Shown here in pieces: positions 46,223-54,424 of a stretch of 64,000 bases of DNA. How positions within the stretch are numbered: the first letter of the stretch is position 1; each line of letters starts with the position of its first letter. A program made the translations under genes and the position numbers. The notes beneath the pieces were generated by a model that saw nothing but the letters and a program-made list of their open reading frames with translations, made no database searches and was not told the DNA's origin. This DNA is from an uncultured Opitutia bacterium (GTDB lineage Bacteria; Verrucomicrobiota; Verrucomicrobiia; Opitutales; UBA953): contig CAIWNE010000094.1 in NCBI GenBank assembly GCA_903913915.1, positions 62,001-126,000 on the forward strand, in the 5' to 3' direction.

Positions 46223-46737
46223 CCATGGGCTGGGCGTGGCTGATCCTGGTGCTTGCGACCTATCCTTGGCTCCTCGGGGCTGACCTCGCCTCCGATACGC
46301 TGGCTTCCTCTTCGTTGGTGTTCTTCGTCACGGGAACCTGCCTGATCGCGCCTTGTCGCCGCCTGCGCCGATGGCAGGCGGTCCTGTTCGCCGCCAGCTT
46401 GGGCTTCCTTTTCGAAGCGCGTAGGCCCATCCCGGATGGCATCGTCGCTTTCGCCCTCGTCGCGGTGGCGATCTTCCTTTCCTCCAACCGACAGCACCTG
46501 CGGACGACCCCCGGCATGCTTCGAGCGGCGGCCGCCATCAACATCATCGCCTGCCTGGTCTGGTTCGTATCCGCGGCCTACGCCGCTCCGGTCGCCGGCG
46601 CCGACCTCGCCTGGCAGCTCATCCTGCAGCTCATCGTCGCCGGCGTCGTCGGCACGATAGGCCTGATCCCCATCGCCTTGACGCAGAACGCCGCCATGGA
46701 TCGTTTCGGCGTTCCGCCAGCCCCGGAGACGCCATGA
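46219..46737 (+). CDS. mreD: Putative MreD (polytopic membrane protein by position)
   Basis: 172 aa, several hydrophobic segments, overlaps mreC and the PBP2 gene by 4 nt each. Sequence similarity not obvious. Confidence 0.65.
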   Translation: MTMGWAWLILVLATYPWLLGADLASDTLASSSLVFFVTGTCLIAPCRRLRRWQAVLFAASLGFLFEARRPIPDGIVAFALVAVAIFLSSNRQHLRTTPGMLRAAAAINIIACLVWFVSAAYAAPVAGADLAWQLILQLIVAGVVGTIGLIPIALTQNAAMDRFGVPPAPETP

Positions 46738-48839
46738 AGGAATCATCTGACACCCGGGTCCTGCCTTCCACTCCGGTCGAGCGACTCCGCCTCTACGGAG
46801 TATTCTTCTTCTTCGCCGCCGGCTTCCTCTACGTGGTCGGCGGGCTCGCCTTCCGCCAGTTGGTGCAGTCGAGCGACCTTAAGGAGCAGTCGGACACCCA
46901 GAGCCGTCGCGTCGTCCTGCGTCCGCCGGCCCGCGGGCGCATCTACGACCGCAACGGCTTCCCGCTCGTCGACAACCGCGCCCGCTGGAGCGTCAAGGCT
47001 GACCTCGCCGCCTTGCAGAAGGAGTTCCGCGCCGAGTACCTCCGGCTGCTGGCCGCCGAGAAGGCACGTGAAGCCGTCCAGGTCGATCGCGAGAAGCTGA
47101 TGGAAGACGCCCGCGTGCGCGTCCTGCAAGGCTGGCTCAACAAGGTGTGGTTCGTCATCGATGAGACCAACCGCAGCTCGAAGGACCGCAAGCCGGCCAA
47201 GCTTGCTCCCGTCACCGCGCCCGGCGAACGCCAGGTCAACATCGAAGACCTGCGCAAGCACCTGAGGGAGCGGCGCGCGTTGCCCTTCACGTTGGTATCC
47301 GACCTCGCCTTCCCGGGCACAGGCCAGGCCCTGACGGCCGACGACGGGACCAAGTCCGTGGCTCGGTTCATCGAGCAGTTCCCGGTCGAAGGCCCCATCC
47401 GCCTCGAGTCCGACATCGTCCGCACCTATCCTTTCGGCGCCATGGCCGCCCACGTGCTCGGTTACGTCAAGGACACCGACGAACTTCCCGACAACGTCGA
47501 CGACATCTCGGAGATCCGCCTCGAGTCGATGCAGAAGCTGCACTACACGGGAAAGACCGGCGCGGCGGGCATCGAGCTGAGCTATAACCATGTCCTGAGC
47601 GGACTCAGCGGGTGGGAACTCTGGTCCAAGACGTCCTCGGGCTATAACCAGACGCGGTTGAAGTACAGCGAGCCGCAACAAGGCAGCAACGTGCCCTTGT
47701 CGCTTGATTACCGCATCCAACTGGCCGCCGAAAGCGCCCTTTCGAAGGTCAAAGACCCCCAAGGCAAGCTGCTTCCTGCGGCAGCCGTGATGCTCGATGT
47801 CCATAGCGGCGAGATCCTGGCGCTGGCCAGCCAGCCCTCCTTCGACCCCAACCGGCTGGCGGACCGAGTGTCGGCCAATTACTACGAAGAGATCGAGAAG
47901 TCCGGAGGCTGGCTCAATCGAGCCACCCAAGGACTCTATGCTCCCGGCTCGACCTTCAAGGTGATCACGGCCACGGCCGGCATGCGCAAGAAGGTCATCG
48001 ACTGGGATGACATCCTTGAGTGCGGCCCTTCCTACCGGGTCGGCAACCGCGACTTCCCCGAACACGAACCGGCTGGTTTCGGCGAGGTGAACCTCGACAA
48101 GATGCTGGCGATCTCCTGCAACGTCTGGAACTACCAGGTCGCTCTCCGCACCGGCATCGAAGCCCTCGCCGCCGAATCACGTCGCTTCGGTCTCGACACG
48201 CCGTTGCTGCAGACCGTCAGCGATGTCGAAAGCGGACGCCAGCCGATGACCGAACTTCCCTATGCGGCGAACCGCGGGCTTGTCGTGCCGGACCGCGAAT
48301 ACAAGCTTCGCATCGGCGCCGGCGCCTGGAACGACGGCGATACCGCGAACATGTCCATCGGCCAGGGCTACCTGCTGACCACCCCCCTGCACATGGCCTG
48401 CGTCGCCGCCTCGATCGCCCGCGGGCAGACCCGCACCACGCCGTCCATCATCCATGACGTGCGCCGCGACGGTCATCATGTCGGCTCCGAGCCGATCGGC
48501 CTGACTCAGGCGCAGTTCGAGGCGCTGCGCGGCGGGATGGTGCGTTGCGTGGAGGAAGGTACCGCCCGTGTCGCCCGCATCCCCGGCTTGGTTTACGCAG
48601 GGAAGACCGGCACCGCCGAATACTTCAAGAAGGGCGAGAAGGCCCACCTCGCCTGGATGATCGGCTTCGCTCCGGCGAACGACCCTGTCGTCGCCTTCGC
48701 GGTGCTCGTCGAAGGACAGCTCGACACCAACACGTGGGGCGGCAAGACCGCCGGTCCGGTGGCCAAGGAGATGTTGGAGACATGGTGGCCGATCGCGGTG
48801 AAGGCCAACCAGGAAGAGAAGGCCGAAGGCTCCCGCTAG
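46734..48839 (+). CDS. mrdA: Penicillin-binding protein 2 (transpeptidase)
   Basis: 701 aa; ARGRIYDRNGFPLVDNRARW; GLYAPGSTFKVITATAG (SxxK); CNVWNYQVA; GKTGTAEYFKKGEKAHLAWMIGFAP. Confidence 0.95.
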   Translation: MKESSDTRVLPSTPVERLRLYGVFFFFAAGFLYVVGGLAFRQLVQSSDLKEQSDTQSRRVVLRPPARGRIYDRNGFPLVDNRARWSVKADLAALQKEFRAEYLRLLAAEKAREAVQVDREKLMEDARVRVLQGWLNKVWFVIDETNRSSKDRKPAKLAPVTAPGERQVNIEDLRKHLRERRALPFTLVSDLAFPGTGQALTADDGTKSVARFIEQFPVEGPIRLESDIVRTYPFGAMAAHVLGYVKDTDELPDNVDDISEIRLESMQKLHYTGKTGAAGIELSYNHVLSGLSGWELWSKTSSGYNQTRLKYSEPQQGSNVPLSLDYRIQLAAESALSKVKDPQGKLLPAAAVMLDVHSGEILALASQPSFDPNRLADRVSANYYEEIEKSGGWLNRATQGLYAPGSTFKVITATAGMRKKVIDWDDILECGPSYRVGNRDFPEHEPAGFGEVNLDKMLAISCNVWNYQVALRTGIEALAAESRRFGLDTPLLQTVSDVESGRQPMTELPYAANRGLVVPDREYKLRIGAGAWNDGDTANMSIGQGYLLTTPLHMACVAASIARGQTRTTPSIIHDVRRDGHHVGSEPIGLTQAQFEALRGGMVRCVEEGTARVARIPGLVYAGKTGTAEYFKKGEKAHLAWMIGFAPANDPVVAFAVLVEGQLDTNTWGGKTAGPVAKEMLETWWPIAVKANQEEKAEGSR

Positions 48840-49396
48840 TCCCTGATCAGCACCCGGGTGCCTATCGGGACCTTGTCGAAGAGTCGGATCACGTCCGCAT
48901 CGGAAAGAAGTACGCAGCCATGGCTGTTGGGGCGTCCGAGCTTGTCCGCCTGATTGGTGCCATGGATATACACGAAGCGGCGTCGCGTATCGACGACCCT
49001 GCCCTCGGCGTCGGTGCCTTGATTGATGCCGGCCTCAAGTCCTTCGAGCCAGAGGATGCGCGAGGTGATCAGATTGTCTTCCGGCGAGGGCCAATCCGCG
49101 GCGAGCTTGCCGGTAGGCTGACGGGCCTTGAACACCATGCCCGGAACGGCGCCGTCGCCGATCTTCTCGCCGACCTGATGCATTCCCGTGGGGGTCTGCA
49201 GGGAATCCTGGACGCACCCCCGGCCAGCCCGGGCGGTGCTGATGACGTAGGCCTCGCACTGCGCACCCTTGAAAAGCCATAGTTTTTGCTGGTCAATCGA
49301 CACAACGATGCAATCTTCCGCAGAAGGCAGCCCAAGCCCTTCAAGGCGCTCGGACACCTCCTTCTTCAAACCTAACTCGAACTCAGAACATGGCAT
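48836..49396 (-). CDS. L,D-transpeptidase (YkuD domain)
   Basis: 186 aa; CIVVSIDQQKLWLFKGAQCEAYVISTARAGRG; RRFVYIHGTNQADKLGRPNSHGCVLLSDADVIRLFDKV (HxxxSHGCxxL). Start could be ATG 49396 or GTG 49357. Confidence 0.92.
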   Translation of the reverse strand: MPCSEFELGLKKEVSERLEGLGLPSAEDCIVVSIDQQKLWLFKGAQCEAYVISTARAGRGCVQDSLQTPTGMHQVGEKIGDGAVPGMVFKARQPTGKLAADWPSPEDNLITSRILWLEGLEAGINQGTDAEGRVVDTRRRFVYIHGTNQADKLGRPNSHGCVLLSDADVIRLFDKVPIGTRVLIRD

Positions 49397-50409
49397 ATCG
49401 TATCGGCATCGTGGGCGTGACAGGCGCGGTGGGTCAAGAACTGCTGGCGCTCATGGCCAAGCGGAACTTCCCCGTGGCCGAACTCCGCCCTCTCGCCTCG
49501 GCCCGCTCGGCCGGTTCCAAGGTCAGCTACGGCGGCAAGGAATGGACCGTCCAGGAAGCCAAGCCGGAGGCCTTCGAAGGCCTTGATTTCGCCATCTTCA
49601 GCGCCGGAGGCTCCATCTCCCTCGCACTCGCCCCGGAAGCCGTCAAGCGCGGCTGCATCGTCATCGATAACAGCTCCGCTTACCGCATGTATCCGGACGT
49701 CCCCCTCGTCATCCCGGAGATCAACGCCCACCACCTTGCCAACCACAAGGGCATCATCGCCAACCCAAACTGCTCGACGGCGATCGCGCTGATGGGCCTC
49801 TACCCGCTTCACCAAGCCTTCGGACTCAAGCGTTTCTTCGCTTCGACCTATCAGGCTGTTTCCGGCACCGGCGCCGAAGCCATGCGCGAACTCGACGCCC
49901 AAGCCCGCGCCTGGGCCAAGGGCGAGACCCTCGCCCCGAAGATCTACCCGCACACGATCAACTTCAACCTCATCCCCCAGGTCGATTCGTTCCTCGAGGA
50001 CGGTTACACCAAGGAAGCGATGAAGATGCTCAACGAAGGTCGCAAGATCATGGACCTGCCCGGGCTGAAGGTCACCACCACCTGCGTCCGCGTCCCGGTC
50101 TTCCGCGCCCATTCGATCGCCATCAGCGCCGAGTTCGAGAAGCCTGTCGACATCGCCGTGGCCCGCAAGGCCATCAGCGCCTTCGCCGGCGCCGAGCTTT
50201 GCGACGATCCTGCCAACAAGAAGTACCCGATGCCGCTCGACTACGCCGGCAAGGAGAAGTGCGGCGTCGGCCGCCTGCGCAAGGATACCCTCTTCAACAA
50301 CGGCATCTCCCTCTGGGTCTCCGGCGATCAGCTCTGGAAGGGCGCCGCGCTCAACGCGATCCAGATCGCCGAAGCGCTGCACGCCCAGGGTCGCCTGGCT
50401 AGCAAGTAA
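49390..50409 (+). CDS. asd: Aspartate-semialdehyde dehydrogenase
   Basis: 339 aa; MAYRIGIVGVTGAVGQELLALMAKRNFPVAELRPLASARSAG; IIANPNCSTAIALMGLYPLH. Confidence 0.97.
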   Translation: MAYRIGIVGVTGAVGQELLALMAKRNFPVAELRPLASARSAGSKVSYGGKEWTVQEAKPEAFEGLDFAIFSAGGSISLALAPEAVKRGCIVIDNSSAYRMYPDVPLVIPEINAHHLANHKGIIANPNCSTAIALMGLYPLHQAFGLKRFFASTYQAVSGTGAEAMRELDAQARAWAKGETLAPKIYPHTINFNLIPQVDSFLEDGYTKEAMKMLNEGRKIMDLPGLKVTTTCVRVPVFRAHSIAISAEFEKPVDIAVARKAISAFAGAELCDDPANKKYPMPLDYAGKEKCGVGRLRKDTLFNNGISLWVSGDQLWKGAALNAIQIAEALHAQGRLASK

Positions 50410-50416
50410 TCCGTCC

Positions 50417-50980
50417 ATGGCCCGGAGCAACGATCGCGCCCCGCGCCACGCCGACCTCCATCGGCCCATCCGTCTGTTCGACGAGGCCGACATCCCGGCC
50501 CTCCTCAAGGACGTCAAGGATCCGCTGATCCTGGTCCTCGACGGCGTCCAGGATCCGCATAACCTCGGCGCATGCCTCCGTAACGCCGAATGCGCCGGCT
50601 GCGCGTTCGTGGTCATCACCCGCAAGAACTCCGCCCCGGTCACCGACACGGTCCGCAAGGTCGCCGTCGGCGCCGCGGAGTCGCTGCCGATCGTCCAGGC
50701 TAACAACCTTCGCAACGCGCTCGTCAAGTTGAAGGACGCGGGAGTCTGGATCGCAGGCACCTCCGACCACAAGGCCAGCCAGTCGCTCTACTCCGCCAAG
50801 CTGAACGGTCCGCTGGCCATCGTGCTCGGCGCCGAAGGCGACGGCATCCGCCACCTGACCGCCGAGACCTGCGACTTCCTCCTGCGCATCCCGATGCTCG
50901 GCCAGGTGCCCTGTCTCAACGTATCCGTCTCCGCCGGAGTATGCCTCTTCGAGGCCGTCCGTCAGCGCGGCCATCGCTGA
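50417..50980 (+). CDS. rlmB: TrmH-family 2'-O-ribose methyltransferase (RlmB-like catalytic domain only)
   Basis: 187 aa; LVLDGVQDPHNLGACLRNAECAGC; IVLGAEGDGIRHLTAETCDFLLRIPMLGQVPCLNVSVSAGVCLFEAVRQR. Lacks the usual N-terminal substrate-binding domain. Confidence 0.9.
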   Translation: MARSNDRAPRHADLHRPIRLFDEADIPALLKDVKDPLILVLDGVQDPHNLGACLRNAECAGCAFVVITRKNSAPVTDTVRKVAVGAAESLPIVQANNLRNALVKLKDAGVWIAGTSDHKASQSLYSAKLNGPLAIVLGAEGDGIRHLTAETCDFLLRIPMLGQVPCLNVSVSAGVCLFEAVRQRGHR

Positions 50981-51036
50981 GGTTCAATTTTTCTTTACCC
51001 CTTCCTTGGGGCGTGTCGTAATCGACGCGTTCGGCA

Positions 51037-51108
51037 GGCCAGATAGCTCAATGGTAGAGCAGTTGACTTTTAATCAATTGGTTCCGGGTTCGAGTCCCGG
51101 TCTGGCCA
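51037..51108 (+). tRNA. tRNA-Lys (anticodon TTT)
   Basis: GGCCAGA-TA-GCTCAATGGTAGAGC-A-GTTGA-CTTTTAA-TCAAT-TGGTT-CCGGG-TTCGAGT-CCCGG-TCTGGCC-A folds as a complete cloverleaf; no encoded CCA. Confidence 0.97.
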
Positions 51109-51212
51109 CTCCGAACACCCTGTTTGCCCCGCCCGGAAACTCTCTGCCGATTTAAGTGCATTTGCTCTTGAAATCCTGCCCGCGTCTTGCACTCATTCAC
51201 ATCCCGCTGTCT

Positions 51213-51287
<75 letters not shown>

Positions 51288-51300
51288 GCGGGAAACCTTT

Positions 51301-51624
51301 TCAAGCACGACGCCGTTCGCCCTGCAGGCGACGGTAGCGTTCGGCCATGTAGGCCGCATGGCAGGGCCGGCAATAGCTATGATAGCTGCCCGAGGCTCGC
51401 AGCCAGTGGAACATCTGCACGGGCAGTTCCTGGTCGCACTGGGCGCAAGACCGGGTCGACTCCGCGCGGCGAGCGCCCCTCAGGGCCGAGCGACGCCGGG
51501 CGGCGGCGCCCAGGCAAGGCCGGCAGAACGGATGGATCGCGGCCGTACCTTCGAGCCGGTGGAACATGTCCATGGGCTTGGTCTTCCGGCAGCACCGACA
51601 CTTCTTCTTGGAGCTTTCTTTCAT
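51301..51624 (-). CDS. Small protein with two tandem CxxC-x21-CxxC zinc-ribbon-like repeats
   Basis: 107 aa from ATG 51624: CRCCRKTKPMDMFHRLEGTAAIHPFCRPC and CAQCDQELPVQMFHWLRASGSYHSYCRPC. Confidence 0.75.
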   Translation of the reverse strand: MKESSKKKCRCCRKTKPMDMFHRLEGTAAIHPFCRPCLGAAARRRSALRGARRAESTRSCAQCDQELPVQMFHWLRASGSYHSYCRPCHAAYMAERYRRLQGERRRA

Positions 51625-51698
51625 GGCTCCTCGAGCAAGGACCTGCCACGGCTCCAATCAACGGCAAGGGCCTGGGGTGTATCGCTGAGGCCTTACCC

Positions 51699-53537
51699 TT
51701 ATTCTACGGTCACGGACTTAGCCAAGTTGCGAGGCTGGTCGATCGGGCAGCCACGAAGACGGGCCACATGATAGGACAGGAGCTGCAACGCGACGGCCGC
51801 GGGGATCGTGGCGACCAAGGGGTCGCAGTCGGGAATGCGGATCACTTCGTCGGCGATCGCGGCTTCGGGGCCGCCCTCGGTGACGACGGCGATGATGCGC
51901 GCGCCGCGGGCCTTGCACTCCTCGGCGTTGCCCAGGGTCTTGTCGACGACCGGCGAGCGATTGGCGAGGACGACGACGGGCATGCCGGGCGTCAGCAAGG
52001 CGATGGGGCCGTGCTTGAGTTCGGCGGCATGATATCCCTCGGCGTGGATGTAGGAGATCTCCTTGAGCTTGAGCGCCCCTTCGAGGGCCACCGGATACAT
52101 CGGGCCGCGCCCGAGGAAGAAGGCATGCTCCTGTTTGACCATGCTTTCGGCAACCTTGGCGATGGCGGCGTCCTGCTTGAGGACGGATTCGATGAGCTCA
52201 GGCAGGCGCGCGATCTCGGAGGCCAAGGTAAGCCCGCGTTCACGGGACATCCGACGCCCGCGGCCGAGCTTCAAGGCCATCAGCAAAAGCACGGCGACCT
52301 GGCCGGTGAAGGCCTTGGTCGAGGCGACGGAGATCTCAGGGCCGGCGTGAAGGTAGACGCCTCGGCCGGTCTCGCGGGCGATGGTCGAACCGACGACGTT
52401 GACGAGCCCCATGACCATGGCGCCCTTCTCCTTGGCTTCGCGTACCGCGGCCAGCGTGTCGGCGGTCTCGCCGGACTGGGAGATGGCGACCACGAGGTCG
52501 CGACCGTCGACCAAGGGATTACGATAACGGAACTCGGCCGCCTGCTGGACTTCGGCCGGGATGGCCGCCAGGTCCTCGAAAGCGAAGTCGCCGACCATGC
52601 CGGCATGCAGCGATGTGCCGCAGCCGACCATGACGATGCGCTGAAGCTCGGCCAGGTCGCGGGCGGTGGCGCCCATGCCGGAAAGGACCGCGGTCCCGTT
52701 GAGAAGGTCGAGCCGACCACGGAGGGCGTTCCGGACGGATTCGGGCTGCTCATGGATCTCCTTGAGCATGAAATGCGCGTAGCCGCCCTTCTCGACGGCC
52801 CCGGCCTCGAACTCGAGTTCGGCGACGTCACGGTCCATCGGGGCGTGGTCGAGGTCGGTGATGTCTACGGTGTCGGCGGTGACCAGCGCGACGTCGCCAT
52901 CGTCGAGATAGATGACGCGCCGGGTGTGCGAGATCAGCGCCGACGGATCGGAAGCCACGAGGCATTCGCCTTCGCCGACCCCGATGACGAGGGGGCTGCC
53001 CTTGCGAGCCACGACGATGCGGCCGGGTTCGTCCGCCGAGATGACGGCGATGCCATAGGCGCCTTCGACCTGCCGGAGGGCGCTGATGACGGCCTTGCGA
53101 AGGTCGCCTTTGTAATACTCGCCGACCAGACGGGCGACCGCTTCGGTGTCGGTCTCGGAGGAAAAGACATGCCCCTTGGCCTCCAGCTTGGCGCGGATGA
53201 CGCGGTAGTTCTCGATGATCCCGTTATGGACCAGACGGATCCGGCCGCTGGCGTCCGCATGAGGGTGCGCATTGGCCTCGGTGGGAGCGCCATGGGTCGC
53301 CCATCGCGTATGGGCGATGCCGACGGTGCAACGGGACTGAAGGGGCTCGGACCAATCGGCACGGACCCTGTCGGCGAGACGAGCGACCTTGCCGACCGCG
53401 CGCAAGGTCAGGAGCGTCTTGCCATCCTGGACGGAGATGCCCGCGGAATCATATCCTCGATATTCCAGACGTCGAAGTCCCCCGAGGAGGACAGGGGTGG
53501 CCGCGGAGCGACCGACATAGCCGATGATGCCGCACAT
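51699..53537 (-). CDS. glmS: Glutamine--fructose-6-phosphate aminotransferase (isomerizing)
   Basis: 612 aa; MCGIIGYVGRSAATPVLLGGLRRLEYRGYDSAGI; HTRWATHGAPTEANAHPH; SIS domains; C-terminal DQPRNLAKSVTVE. Confidence 0.98.
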   Translation of the reverse strand: MCGIIGYVGRSAATPVLLGGLRRLEYRGYDSAGISVQDGKTLLTLRAVGKVARLADRVRADWSEPLQSRCTVGIAHTRWATHGAPTEANAHPHADASGRIRLVHNGIIENYRVIRAKLEAKGHVFSSETDTEAVARLVGEYYKGDLRKAVISALRQVEGAYGIAVISADEPGRIVVARKGSPLVIGVGEGECLVASDPSALISHTRRVIYLDDGDVALVTADTVDITDLDHAPMDRDVAELEFEAGAVEKGGYAHFMLKEIHEQPESVRNALRGRLDLLNGTAVLSGMGATARDLAELQRIVMVGCGTSLHAGMVGDFAFEDLAAIPAEVQQAAEFRYRNPLVDGRDLVVAISQSGETADTLAAVREAKEKGAMVMGLVNVVGSTIARETGRGVYLHAGPEISVASTKAFTGQVAVLLLMALKLGRGRRMSRERGLTLASEIARLPELIESVLKQDAAIAKVAESMVKQEHAFFLGRGPMYPVALEGALKLKEISYIHAEGYHAAELKHGPIALLTPGMPVVVLANRSPVVDKTLGNAEECKARGARIIAVVTEGGPEAAIADEVIRIPDCDPLVATIPAAVALQLLSYHVARLRGCPIDQPRNLAKSVTVE

Positions 53538-53539
53538 GT

Positions 53540-54423
53540 TCAGGAAAGGATGTCCTTGTCGACGATGGCGCCGGGCAAGGTGGACGTCTTGGGCCAGAGC
53601 TTACGGCCGGGATAGAGGGAGGTATGGATGCCGGTATGGACGGCGTCGCCGACGATGGCGCCGAGCTTGCGCCGCCCGGTGTCGACCATGCGGCCTTCGA
53701 CGGGGCTGCGGTGAGTACCCCCGTCATGACGGAGGTTGGAGGTGATCGTGCCCGCCCCGAAATTGACCTTCTCGCCGAGGATCGAGTCGCCGAGGTAAGA
53801 CAGGTGGCCGACGTTCGTGCCTGACAGGAGGATCGAATTCTTGATCTCGACGGCCTGGCCGACGTGACACTTGTCGCCGATCGAGGTCGAGCCGCGGATA
53901 TAACAGTTCGGACCCACTTGCAGTTGTCGCCGATGATGACATCGCCCTCGATGACGACCCCGGGGAGGATCTTGGTGCCCTTGCCGACCTGCAGTCGTCC
54001 GTCGACATAGAGCGAGGCATGCGCCCCGGACTCCATGGCGTAGGATTTCCGCGCCGTCATGGCCTCGACGTTGGCCCGGAGCAAATCCCAGGCGAAATCG
54101 ATCGCGAAAGATTGGGTGACGCGAAGTCCCCGCGTGCCTCCTTGACGTCGGGCGAGGACCGCCCCGCCTTCATGGACCATCGAGGAATAAGAAGCATCCG
54201 CCACGAACGTGGCGAGTTCAGCCGGGGCGAACCAGGCGACGGGATTGACCTCCACGTCGGCCGCCGGGCCCGAGGCCTCCGTCAGGCCCGCCGCGATGAG
54301 GGCCGCCTGCTGATGCCGGCGCAGGGAAACATTGGCCAGGGGGAATTCGGCCAGGGGGCGCGTAAGGGTCAACGGATGACACCCTGGCGTATCCTTGGCG
54401 GCGACAATCTGGAAGGTGGCCAT
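53540..54423 (-). pseudogene. GlmU-like sugar nucleotidyltransferase/acyltransferase homologue, interrupted by an apparent single-base deletion near 53917
   Basis: Frame 1: MATFQIVAAKDTPGCHPLTLTRPLAEFPL...VGKGTKILPGVVIEGDVIIGDNCK. Frame 2 resumes VGPNCYIRGSTSIGDKCHVGQAVEIKNSILLSGTNVGHLSYLGDSILGEKVNFGAGTITSNLRHDGG...VDKDILS. Restoring one base (cccactt to cccacctt on the plus strand) gives continuous NCKVGPNCYIRG. Confidence 0.85.
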
Positions 54424-54424
54424 C

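Noticed and set aside
51658-51698. glmS terminator hairpin (AAGGCCT … AGGCCCTT)
   Set aside because: The stem is imperfect with a bulge and a long loop and there is no clear U-tract, so I do not call it a terminator.
51699-53540. glmS ribozyme/riboswitch
   Set aside because: Only 2 bp separate glmS from the upstream glmU-like gene, leaving no room for a glmS ribozyme leader.
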